A stretch of DNA of 64,000 bases from Ptychodera flava (lineage: Eukaryota > Hemichordata > Enteropneusta > Ptychoderidae): assembly GCF_041260155.1 (NCBI RefSeq), contig NC_091933.1:36911293-36975292 (forward strand), given 5' to 3'. Positions 14,101 to 25,100 of the stretch are shown one piece after another. A program made the position numbers and the translations under genes. The notes beneath the pieces are model-generated. The model searched no databases and was not told where the DNA came from. It saw nothing but the letters and a program-made list of their open reading frames with translations. Each line of letters starts with the position of its first letter. The stretch's first letter is position 1.

Positions 14101-16085
14101 TAGGAACATTCATTTGACTGAACTGAACTGAACAGGACCTCATCAGCTAGTGACATAATTTACACCATGGTTTACAAGGCCTTTGACTTTTGTGACATTA
14201 AGGTAGTGTGCACCTCGAAAGTGAAAGACTTAGACGTTTGCTCAAACTTTCCTCAAGGAATCTTTCAACCACTGTCTTTCAAAATCAAGAATAAAAATCG
14301 TGCAAATTTTTGTCCTTGAGAAACAAATTTCTCAAGATTTACCGATGTTTCAAATTCAAAATGGCCACCATCACTGTGACAACTCTATGGAGGAAATGTT
14401 TCAATTATCAAAAAACTAAGATGGTGCAAGTTCTTCTTTTTCCAAGGGCTTCAAAATGAGCCCCCACAAGTGGTAGATCAGAAAAGAATTGGAAAAGTTT
14501 GAGAGTCTGAAACTCATCACCGAAGCACATTCCAACAAAAAAGTGACTTTGTCCCTGTGAGATGACATTTCTCATATTACTTTTCTCAAGATTTCTTCAA
14601 ATGTAATTCCATGGTATTTCTGTTTTGTTTGCCTGACAGAGTGACGGTGTCTATTGCAAGGGTTTGTTCATGGAAGGAGCTCGGTGGTCAAGAACAAATA
14701 AAGTGATCAGTGAATCCAATCCCAAGATACTGTTCGACCCCGTACCTGTGGTATCCTTTGCTATGTGTTCACAGACTGAACAACTGCATAATAACTAGCA
14801 TCTAACATCATGGATTCATCTGGTGGTAAAATTGCCATCCAATTTGGATTCATAACATTCCAATTGGAATTTGTGTTTCAGACAGAATCATTTTGTGATA
14901 TAAATATACACTGCTATAGGGTTGTCCACATTATCAGAATGACAAGACAAAATAGTAACAATAATTCACATACATGTACATACAGAAATGTTTCATACAT
15001 TATTCATGTAAAAGAGAGAGAGAGAGAGAGAGACACACACACATCATAATTTATGTTAATTTTGATTAAATCCACAATCATCATAACATGATTATTTTCA
15101 AGGTACTGGTATGTTGCTATGCCTTACTACATTTTTATGCCTTTAAATATTGAATTTTTTTACAAGGCTGCATGTAAACTAGAATGACTGTGTTTGAATT
15201 CAATTCTGAAGTACTGGTATTTATGGTGTGTAAAATCAACACTTCAGTTAAGTGTACAACATCTATAATAGTTGATTTCTGTATATTCACTTTGCCATAC
15301 CAGGCTGCAGGCATCAATATGCCACAAGCATAATTAAGTCAGTGTTAGAAACCTTAACCAGCATTTTATTTGTAGATTTGGTTTAAGCCAGGCGTCAAAG
15401 CTAACTTCCAGCCCAAGTCATCCTATGCATGTCCAGGTACTGTATGAAACACTGACACATTTCCTCACTCATATTCCACTTCCTGGTACACAATGCTTTC
15501 CAAGTTGCGATATACAGTGGTCAATATAAACATGTGCAGTAGCTCACCAAATGAGAAGTATATTTAGTGAACATATACCTACTTTGAACTGCCTATACTT
15601 TGAAACTTTTTAGATCCCTAATGTGTATTGCATGGTCTACAATATTCACATGTATCACACGTCTTATGATGTGCATATATGTGTAAAGCCAGACTCAGTC
15701 TTGTACCTGCATTCAAACCAATGTACATGTATACATGTAGGTATGCTTTGTCACCTAAAAGTTCAGCACCATGGTTTCAGAAGAGTGTATTTGCTATGTT
15801 TCCGGTACATACATTTGCATGTATATATTAAAGAAGTGGATGAAATTAGAATCATTAATGCAAGTTTCCATTGTCGCATCACTTTCACCATGTTTACATA
15901 CAGGATTATGTAACCATTTTGATCTGTTTTCCATTTCAGTTTACAAGACAAGTGCAAGACGAGGGGTGTTATCCACCACTGGACACTCCACAAACTTTGT
16001 GTTGGATATTGATCTTCTGTCCGATAGAAATGAAAGTCACTGGATTAATAGAGGAGTAGCCATGCTCTGTCAGCTTGACGATTAA
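2148..16085 (+). CDS. DNAH3: Axonemal dynein heavy chain, 3' part (DNAH3-like)
   Basis: Dynein heavy chains are the ATP-driven motors of cilia and flagella; the DNAH3/7/12 group forms single-headed inner arms. Twelve plus-strand exons join in frame: 2148-2224, 2771-3064, 3725-3862, 4595-4855, 5406-5498, 9686-9784, 10634-10816, 11866-11958, 13510-13683, 14640-14750, 15376-15436 and 15940-16085 (TAA). They give about 575 residues, the C-terminal eighth of a chain of about 4,000. Landmarks are [92 protein letters not shown] and the terminal [11 protein letters not shown]. Nearly all introns fall between codons; the last is phase 1. This part holds the end of the AAA ring (AAA6) and the C-terminal domain. 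Phrases such as [30 protein letters not shown] and HWINRGVA match my memory of DNAH3 better than DNAH7 or DNAH12, but the exact paralogue is not proven. The gene is 5' incomplete here. Confidence 0.9.
3080..3440 (+). repeat. Imperfect tandem duplication in a dynein intron
   Basis: Two neighbouring units share the same order of phrases: gaa..ggaactaagtgaatgt / ggaactgagtaaatgta, then agctggta.tttt..., ctgttcccattgctat, and ggcactggtgaa...tgacg.tct. The second unit (about 3307-3440) is shorter because the first carries an A-rich insert near 3200. The repeat stays inside the intron and does not touch a splice site. Confidence 0.6.
5090..5405 (+). repeat. Degenerate tandem array ending at a splice acceptor
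   Basis: About nine loosely spaced copies of a phrase like ATATCTTACCA(G), every 30-40 bp, each followed by AT-rich filler such as agcacattttcattta. The final copy, atatctcaccag, is the acceptor used by the dynein exon at 5406. Several earlier copies (for example tatatcttaccag near 5325) look like weaker acceptors. Confidence 0.6.
5499..9177 (+). other. Long dynein intron
   Basis: AT-rich intronic sequence without recognisable coding potential apart from the candidate 51-bp exon at its end. The open frames here (for example 8351-8632 on the minus strand and 8426-8644 on the plus strand) overlap each other on opposite strands, have no family resemblance and lack splice support. Confidence 0.6.
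9178..9228 (+). CDS. Candidate 51-bp cassette exon in the dynein gene
   Basis: The segment codes for [17 protein letters not shown] without a stop. It is preceded by a long pyrimidine-rich tract ending in ctgtctag and followed by the donor CAG|gtacca. Length is 17 codons, and both neighbouring introns are phase 0, so including it would keep the dynein frame between ...TLPRQ (ending 5498) and AQGGARST (from 9686). The dyneins I remember have no insert here, so it would be a lineage-specific or alternative exon. Chance remains possible, because short open stretches between splice-like sites are common in long introns. Confidence 0.35.
10291..10510 (+). mobile_element. MITE with TAACYCTTTGAGTGC ends, copy 1
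   Basis: This 220-bp AT-rich element starts with taactctttgagtgc and ends with gcactcaaagggtta, an inverted pair differing at one or two bases. The body contains tcccaccaaaattttag. A second copy, in the opposite direction, lies at about 37800-38005. The absence of coding capacity and the short terminal inverted repeats fit a non-autonomous DNA transposon. The superfamily is not known. Confidence 0.7.
12028..12382 (+). repeat. Dispersed repeat family A, copy 1
   Basis: A 350-bp repeat found four times in the window. Shared phrases in order are cgaaagt.aaagactta, tttcctcaaggaatctttt, tcaagaataaaaat, gagaaacaaatt, aaattcaaaatggccgcc, tctatg.ag.aaa, and aaaagtttgagagtc. It does not code. This copy lies in a dynein intron. 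Confidence 0.75.
12921..13060. mobile_element. GC-rich foldback element
   Basis: An inverted repeat with arms of about 60 bp. The left arm runs from ataataaggttatt through ataccgcaaaggatgca to gccgcgcatcgcc. The right arm mirrors it as ggcgatacgctgcgcc...tgcatcctttgcggtat...aataacctcat. The loop is short and GC-rich, unlike the surrounding AT-rich intron. Overlapping open frames on both strands here are by-products of the symmetry. Confidence 0.75.
14198..14534 (+). repeat. Dispersed repeat family A, copy 2
   Basis: Starts ttaaggtagtgtgcacctcg and ends near aagcacattccaac. It shares the ordered phrases of the copy at 12028, including tttcctcaaggaatctttc and aaattcaaaatggccacc. The start ttaaggtagt is shared with the copies at 31620 and 55369, so it probably marks the true left edge of the family. 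It lies in the dynein intron just before the exon at 14640. Confidence 0.75.
15010..15045 (+). repeat. GA/CA microsatellite
   Basis: A run of GA dinucleotides followed by CA dinucleotides inside a dynein intron. Confidence 0.9.
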
Positions 16086-18920
16086 AATACAGTCTAACCA
16101 TGTATGTTCAGTGTTATCAACTTCTGCATCCTGCCCGGGTTTTTTTTGTTTTCAATTTTTTTTTTATATTTGTTCAATTTTGGTGGAAAAGATACTGGAA
16201 AATTGTTTGCCTTTTACATAACAATATTGAACCACTGTCCCGGCAGGTGTGCAGGGTAGACATTGAGCATACTGTATGTGGTACTGTCAGTGCTGAGAAC
16301 TCTCTACATTCACGTTCCAGCCCACAAAAATAAACATTAGCAATCACAAAGAGCTTGGCAGAGCCATAGCTACTGTCTGTCAATCCTGTGTTTAAAACCA
16401 TAAAGCTGAAATGTCAATGGAATCAAACAGACACATCGCTGTATCTGTGATGTCAAGGAAGCTGATATGAGTACAGAATGGCAGATACAGTGATTGTACA
16501 ATGCATGTACATGGATTTACCAAGAAGAATCAGAAATGTATAGTGTTCACTGTGTTAGTGAAAAGAGATGTAGAGTCTGTGAGTTGAAGATGCATGCACA
16601 GCTATCTTTGCAAACTGAAGGTAATACAGACTTTGTGTGCAAAGTACATATTTCCATGTAGAGAATACAAATGAATGTAAGTCATGAGAATGTAGATTTA
16701 TTATATGGAGTACACTTGTAAATATGTTTCATATCAAAATGGATGTTGATTTCATATGTACAGAACATCCGTAAGATATGAAAAAGGTGAGAAAGATAGC
16801 GTAGTGCATCTGCAATAGAATATTGTTGGTTACAATGGACACGAAATTTGTTCATCTGTGACTTTCTGATTTACGTAGCAGATAGTGGAAATAGTTGACT
16901 GTAGAAATAGCTAGCGGTTCTATGCAATAGTGACTTGTCCTAGTAAACTTATATGTAGTGATGAATGTGGTATGATTGACTACAAACAAAATAATCTGTG
17001 ATTTCCAATGTATAAAGTGGTATTAATGAGTTTATTCATACATGTATTTACAGTGGCAAGCTTACTTGTAGATTCTCCATTCACCTTGCTGTGTATACAT
17101 CATATTTACCACACTTTGAAAATTGATGTAAAGCGTACTCATGCAGTGATAGTTTGTTTCACAGTGCATCCATCATTGAATTTTGAGGGAAGTTTTTTTA
17201 AAATTGGTTTTTTTTTTCATTGCACCAATGATTCTAATAACATTTATTCCATCCAAAGTTAATTCAGTGAAAGAATTGTATTTGATATGTGTTTTTCCAT
17301 TCTTGTAGTTTTTACGTAATATGATATTATGCTTGATTCAGCTTTTAGTGGTACCAAAAGTAATAAATGATTGTATTTAAATGCCAGTTGGGAAAGGAAA
17401 ATAAAGTATATCCTGGGCTCAAAGATCACTCCAAATCATAGCTGATGTCATAAGTTTGAGTGATCACATATCATGAAGTGCAAAATCTATGTGATTTTAA
17501 CCATGTCATTGCAGTGAATGAAAAGTCTCCAGTTAAATATAATGGAATACTTGTTCTGTCTACGAAGACAGACAAATTTTCTCAAAAGATGTTTCCCAAA
17601 GGATGAATTTAAACTGTTTGTCCCTTTCCAAGTACTTATATCCGTTCACAGCCATTGTCATTATTGTATCTTAACAGTCTAACAAAGTACATTTATTTAT
17701 CAGTACTCTAGTTTTTGTATTCATATCAGTACACAGTTAACGCTTCTTAGACTTCAACATTAAAGAATTCATGAAAACCTAAGGTGTACTGCTGTCAGGA
17801 GACCTCTATCTTTATAAACAAAACACCGTGCCTTACGAATACTGTGTTGTCATTTAGTGGTGTATAATAGTCAATAATCATGTCCAACAAGAATTTTAAA
17901 CTCTTCCTCAATTTTATTTCCATCTTATCATGCAAGTATGAAAGTTATTTTCTGTACAGCCTTGAAATTTCATTGCTTTTGCAAGGAGCTTCCTCCAAAC
18001 AGTGCTACCAATCTCTCTTCATTGATCAGAATGTAGAACAGTTGGTGTTGTTATGGGTCACATATATTTACATGTAATAGACTAACGGAGGTGTACGGTT
18101 TGTCACAAAGTATTAGTGGTGAGGCATAGAGAGTGCTTGTTCTACAAACAGTCCATATAAACGGGCAACAGTAATGACATTGAAACACTTCATCTTAACA
18201 CAGATATTGAACCAGCTGTCTGTCTATGAAATTTTCAAAAATACTTGAAAAAAATTGAATTTTTGTCCAAGCAGACAGATATTATAGAATCTCTTTCTAG
18301 ATTGTTTTGGTTCTCTGTTCCGAACTTGAAAAGATGAAAAGAAAACAGAAGTAATGAGAAAACAGCAATATACACAGTAAGTGATACCATCACTTGTTGC
18401 CAGTCGGTCAATTTTAGTTGTAGTTTGTGATGAAGAAAATTTGGTAGGGCATTGATGTTGAAAATTGACTATTCTTGATAACTTATTAAGAGGCTTCATT
18501 TATTCTGGATCAATTATCAACATTATTGTAATGGAACAGATAATCTGCAATTTCAATTTTTTTTAGCAAATTTTCTAATTTCTTGAATATTAGCAATACC
18601 ATCAACCAGATCTGTAAATTTCTGTAAATATCTTCTTCGTATTATAAAGTATATTCCTCTATACCTTTGATGTCTATATCCTATATTCTATATCAAAATT
18701 AATATTTGTATAAAGACAAGATTTGTAACCATGGCTATTGTAAATGATGAATAGATTATTTTGTATGTCTTATGAAAACTTAAATACTTTGTAAGGTTTT
18801 CTTGTAAATGTCCCTTTTTGTAAATGAACTGACTTTATTGTATATTTACATGGATATGTCCTCTGGATTAATTCATTTCATGTTAAATGTCACAAAATAA
18901 ATGAAAGAAAAACTGAATTG
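16086..18920 (+). other. Probable dynein 3' UTR and polyadenylation region
   Basis: No coding potential after the dynein stop. AATAAA signals on the plus strand lie at about 16329, 17362, 17400 and 18896. The last is followed by a T/G-rich stretch (tgcttgtcgtttgtgtcttt), which makes it a good candidate for the distal end of the transcript. Which signal is used cannot be told from the sequence. Confidence 0.5.
18896..18901 (+). terminator. Candidate distal dynein poly(A) signal
   Basis: AATAAA about 2.8 kb after the stop, followed within about 40 bases by a GT-rich element. Earlier AATAAA copies at 16329, 17362 and 17400 could give shorter 3' ends. Confidence 0.45.
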
Positions 18921-21900
18921 CTTGTCGTTTGTGTCTTTGGAATGGTAGGGTACTCTATCAAGCGCCCTATGATGCCTGAGTCGGGGGTATCTTTGCTAAT
19001 GTCTGTGTGTCAGTCTTTGCAAAGCATGAAAACTAATACAGCTGTAAATTCTCAAACTCGCTTGTTTTGTAAAATCATAGGTCCCAGCTATGTCCCAGTA
19101 ATGTATTCATCCAATTCAAGAAAAGTCATTTATCAGGAGGCCTCTGAAGTCTGGTTCCGGTTTTCTCTTTTCGTTTGTTCTGATTATGCCTCCTCAAAGC
19201 CATCTTCCAAGTCACTTATATTAAACACGTGCCATTGTCATTTAGTCAGATTGTGTAAATGTGGTCCTGTTGTTGATGCAGGTCGATAAATGTATCCGTG
19301 GCTCCTTGTGTTGAAACGTCGGAGTGATCATCCTCTTCACGCAATTGTACACTGTCCCTAAGACTTTATGTACTTATCGACTTGGCTGTTATCAGAATAC
19401 AGGTATCGGGAAATGCGAGCATGTTTATAGCTTGATCTTCTGGAACTCTCAGATTTTTTGCATTACTCTCAAACCAAGTATTCGAGTAACTATTAAAGTT
19501 TTATACAAAAGAAAATATACCACGCGAATAATAAGAATTATTGCAATATCGCCTAGCAAGTAATGACCATGCAAAACAGCTTCAATTTATACCACTGTGT
19601 TATTGAGATAAATAGGGTGCCGATACTACGCTCAATGAAGATTTTGGTAACCATACCACATTTGCATGAGGAAAATGCAATTACGCGCTAATTATGGGCA
19701 AATCATCATGTCAATAGCGTAGCCCGAGGATAAGAACATCCATGTTCCACTAGGAAATGAAATTTCAATTGTTCATTACCACTCAGATATAGACAAATTA
19801 AAATACAAACTGGAAAACACTAAGAAGAGAATGTTTAAAGTGAGAGTTGAGTGATTGCTACAGAACGCACATACTGAGGCGAACGGAGTATACGTAGTTC
19901 AGAACGTTTTGGATATTACAGGAGAATGGTCAGTATGACACATGGAGGTAGGAAGAGACCTCCTTCATGTGATACAGGATATCCGGACCATGTGACCAGA
20001 GTTTAGAACAAACGATTCACTGTAACCCCTGGCCAAAAATGTCTAATTGGTGGATAGGCCACCCATCTTGTCAATAGAGCCATATTTTGCAAGATCTGGT
20101 CAAACTTACGGAAATACTATCGTTGAAGTATCAGCAAAGTTTCACAGGCTATGATAATGTTTTCGATGTGGGGGAATAGTTTTGTTTAAAACACTGAATT
20201 TCGTGACACTTTCGAATTTGATAGTATCCGTACCGAGACTGGTTTATGCTGACAAGTCATGACTGATGTAATTACACTTACGGTAAGATGTAACAGGCAG
20301 ATGAACAAGAGCGTCAAACGACTACCCAACATCACCGTTTGGACCAACAGTAGCAGAGCCAACTACATAGTCTACTAGTACGGTTTGGAGGAATAATTAT
20401 GGGTGACAACGCAAAGTTGGAATACTACGTGTTATCAGCTGGACGACCGTGTGATGGTCAGACTAAGATACCAGGCATTGAATTGGTGGCAAGATCATCA
20501 TCAATCCAATAGCTGAATTTCAGACTTACTTGCACGATGATGACTGACCGAGTTATGCCAGTGATTTTGTTGACTTGTGTATTTTCCTTTTATATCCATA
20601 ATTTTCTCAAAGAAAGTCAAAAAACGCAATTACAAACAGTAGTGTAGTGGATAGAGGCACTGTGAGTTTGCAATCTGTGATGTAATGAATCAAAAGGTAC
20701 TAGTATTATTTCCATAAATTTGTACAACCTTTGATAAAATGACTGCAAGGGTTTGCATTTTTTTTATCTATGCATTGGCTGGGGATGGGGATGGGGGGAT
20801 GGGATGTGGGATTGGGGTCGATTGTGTTAATGTTGCTTCATTTGGACTTTAATAAAACAATCGTTTACGTACAATTGCATAGTTATGTAGTAGAAGTCTG
20901 AGGTATAGTTCTGTAGTATGGTCTGGTGGGAAATATACACAACACGATTGGAACTAATTTTGGAGAATTGGATCTTTATATTGTTCAAATTCCTCAAACG
21001 TGTTAGGTGACCTATAGCTGAATGTTGCCATATTACAAATTACTCATGAACACAAGTGTATAACTTTAACAGAAAAGTAGATGAGCTTACATTTGCCAGA
21101 TTAAACCGACATTACTTCACCATCCAATTATTCCAAATTAGTTTCAATCGATAGGTCGGGTTACTTGAAACTATTGTACAGAATTTATTTTTCTGAAATA
21201 TATGATAATCACAGGTCTGCACCTCTAGATAGACTAAAGAATGGTTATTACTATGGGAACCATTCTTTTCATATTGTGAGATCGTTTATTCCAAAATTTT
21301 GCCAGGCTTCGGAAATCGATCTAGCCGTATTCATCAAGGATTGCAACGGCTAAAGAGCGACCTATAGTTCGAATATGCTCAGAATTTCCTCTTTTTGGTT
21401 GCTTTGAAGAAAGATGAGAAACGTATGATGTAAGCTACTACAACTTGTTAAATCTATGTTGGTCATCGTGTTCATAACACAATCAAAATCATCCTTCAGC
21501 GTAAAGTTTGATAATGAACAATGACGGAAGGTACGTCAGTGTCTCTCGTTTATGGTCCTATTTATATCCTTTTCAAAATTTCCAACTTCGTCAGTTTTGT
21601 AACTCACAGTCTCAAAAAGGAAAACTTACCGGTCTCGATGTCCGGAAAGGATACGAAGAATGTCTAAAATTACGATGCTTGCGATCGTTTTTTACGAATA
21701 TTCTGTTTTCGGAATTTGTGCGGGGTGGGGGATACCTGACATGACACATCTTCCGATTTCCGTAGATCCTTGTTTTCATAATAAGTGGATGATAGCCCCC
21801 TCATACCGAGGAGCGGTGAAAGGAACATGCCGGTGACAACGTGTGCATCCACGTATCATCCATTGACCTTATGACCTCATGAAGATTAACAGCACTGGAA

Positions 21901-22125
21901 CCCGATACAGAGTGCATCATTTTCAGGGAAATGCTTTGTTTGCCAACGCGGAAGTGGGATGTGGTACGGGGAAGTACCTTTTGTTGATGACGACAAAGAT
22001 AGGAAGGAGGGGCGCTCTTATCACCAGGAATCAACAACGCAGCTAGTACAGCTATGCGAGGCAGATAGTTAGGCCACAGAGTTCAGACACTCTCCGTCGA
22101 TTTTAGAAGGTTTCAGTTGATCACC
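18921..22125. other. Intergenic spacer before the protease gene
   Basis: No gene recognised. It contains a G-rich tract at 20777-20818 and should hold the protease promoter, but I see no convincing TATA box or other core element at a sensible distance. Open frames here are short and show no family features. Confidence 0.5.
20777..20818 (+). repeat. G-rich tract with quadruplex-like pattern
   Basis: At least four runs of three or more G (ggggatggggatggggggat and onward) within about 40 bases in otherwise AT-rich sequence. The spacing allows a G-quadruplex on the plus strand. Confidence 0.6.
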
Positions 22126-25100
22126 ATGCCTTATCACCACAAAACAAGAAGAGTATACTCTTGGATCATAGTTCTTGCGTGTTTCTGTATGTTAAATTCT
22201 TGTGAAGGTCAGAGCGGTGGCGATTTATACAGGATAAACGGTAAGGCCACTACATCAACCAATTCATGCTCATTTCTTCCACGGCTATTTCAGACTTATG
22301 TTCGAAGTATTATGACAAACATGCAAATGTACAAGTACGAAGATGTTGAAAAGGCAAGCTTGAAAATTCTCAGTAGTTCTTTATAATTCTGATACCCACT
22401 GTAGATAAACTTTTGTTTGGCTCTGGAGAACGAGTCCTTAAATTGAGTCCTTCAGTTGGCCTCTGTTTGCTTTAAGCATAGACCTCAGTCTATATGGAGT
22501 ACTGCGGGAAGACCTATCGTCGAGGTACACTCAAGCGAGTAAATTGTATGAGCAGGTCATCATAAATGAAGAAAAACTTGCATTTCATGTTTCAAACCAC
22601 TTCAGTCGTTGACTGTGTTCAAACATGAGGTGCAAGCGACTCCGTGGTTCAAACATGGACCAAGACTGAGCTCAAACCATGGAGCTAATCAAACCTAGGG
22701 CGGCATTACGTATACATAATCCGGTATATCTAAAGTCACATTTACATTTCCCTCTATCTCTTACTGAGTTTATGATTACATAAACTATTTTGAAGGAAAT
22801 TCAAATCGGCGAGCAAAGCCCCACAACCATGAATGGATTATCTATTCAATCAACAAGAACAAATATACAAAATGTTTTAAGATTTCTTCGAGGTTCGCTA
22901 CATAAGCTCTCGCGTATAAATCAACAAAATTTGGGCACGAAACAGAATATTTAATAAGTAAAATAAAAGCATCGGCCAGGGCGCCTACTTGCTCTCTCGA
23001 ACAACGAAAATTTGATAGTAGTGGCATTCATGTAGGCGACTAGCAACCGGTGCCAAGTATAAACCTACAGCCTCTGTTGAAAGCCATACTAGCAAAAGAC
23101 ACCGCGTTTTGTCAAGGGTAAAGTAACCGTGTTAGGGTCTATGGTTTGTCTTTGTTTGCTATCGCCGAAGTCAGTTACATATTTCCATGCAATAGACTCT
23201 CGAAGAAAGTGTCGATGTACAAAGCTGGTATTGCAATTATGTGTCTTTCTCCTTTCACCCCGTAAGACAGGACCCGATCTGGAAGATCAGATGTGCTGTG
23301 AGGCCCGCCGCGTGTCCTCATTTGAACTTTTCCAGCTTTCAGTTCTACCACTAATCTATGGTCTCACTGCATATTTTTATTAATATTACGAGTATAACAA
23401 TGGTTCTCCAATACGAGACAAAATTAATCCTTTTAATTTACTTTGTGAGTACCAAATGATTTCATCGGAAACTAACTCATACACTTTGATGCGCTGATGT
23501 ACGTCTCTGTGTGACATGACATCCTAAACTACGACAGACATGTTTCATGAAGCATATCGTCATTATATTCTACTTCCTGAAGTACCGAATTTCAACTTTC
23601 ATCACCTCCCACTATTTCTTAGTTTCACTGAAACCACAATGAAACTGCTGAAACTTAGGTCAAAATCTCAGTGGCATTTACTTGAAAGTGGTATGATCAC
23701 GTCTCCTGCCTAATGTCAAGTTTAGTTACACAGGGTAGTTGAGGTATTATCGGAGGTTCAACTCAGTGTTGGTCGTCCGTGTTCTCCTTCAAGTCAAGCC
23801 ACATCGATATCGTTGCCTGTTGTTGCCTTTTATAAACTTATAACATCACAATTAGCTTACTGATATGGAAAAGGTCGATCAAAATGAACATTGACAGATT
23901 TAGCACTAAATTAAACACTTATTCTCTGCTAGAATGGTGGTTAATATGGAAAAACATATGTACTTGCATCTTGCTGGACAATTTCTGCACATAGGAATAG
24001 ATTGTATGGCGCAGCATAATACAGGGAACCACTACTTCAGTGTTTCACACAGGTAGATTATGCTACCTCGTGGAGGTGAGCGAAGAGCTCTTTTCTGCCG
24101 TGGGGTTCACGGGCTTAAAAGTAGATAGAATGCTGCGTGCGAAAGCGATTTCCTTCGGCATCATAATAGTAGAGCAGACTTTTTCTCTGCAGTCTTGACA
24201 TGCTTATACTGACTGCCTTGACACACTAACGTTTACATTTTAGATGACGAAGATGACGACGATAGTTGCGGAGGTACTCGAAGCGTAAGGGAACTGCCTG
24301 GCCAAATTACGACTCCGAATTATCCAGACGCATACCCGGACAACGAGGATTGTAATTGGCTGTTGGTGGCAACACCTGGTGATCATGTCACTATTACTTT
24401 TGATGACTTTGACGTTGAGCAGGAAGATGACTGTCAGTGAGTACATTTCGGAGAATGTTATCTACGCATACCTGCGTTTTTCTTCGAGTTTAATTCCTAG
24501 TCGAAGTTTGAAATAAATTGCTGAATTGCTGAATATGACGGTGTAAGACAAAACCCAGTGAGTTCTGAAAGCTCGTAATTTGAAATGGAAAAGTGTATTT
24601 CTCATTCGCAGGTACGACAACGTCATGATTTTTGATGGCCCTGACAAAAGCTTTGACTTGATTGGTTCATTCTGTGGTAATACAATCCCAGAGGACATTG
24701 TCTCGACCAATCGCCATCTCTATATTACCTTTCATTCGGACCTATCGGAAAACGGCAGAGGATTTTCCCTAATTTACACGATCGATGACAACGATGCAGG
24801 CGATTCTGAGGAAATCCACCCTGAAGAGGAACCAGAATCAAATGAAAGAGGTAACATTGATCATATCAACTAAGGTTGATAAGACTACAATAATCCAGAA
24901 TATGCCTTAATAAAGTTCATGACCCTACAACTTTTTGTAGAAAGAAATTTAAATCCTCCTTACCTGTAACTTAAGATGCATTTTTCATTCTTTTGTTCCG
25001 TATGTAAATACAGATATTCAATGCTTAACACCCAGAAATCGTGATGAAATGACTTATAGTCCAGAGCTTGTCAACAAAGACTTTTAAGAATTCATTTATC

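Noticed and set aside
18918-19563. Two plus-strand frames (123 and 79 codons) after the dynein gene
   Set aside because: No domain features, no splice support and no recognisable similarity.
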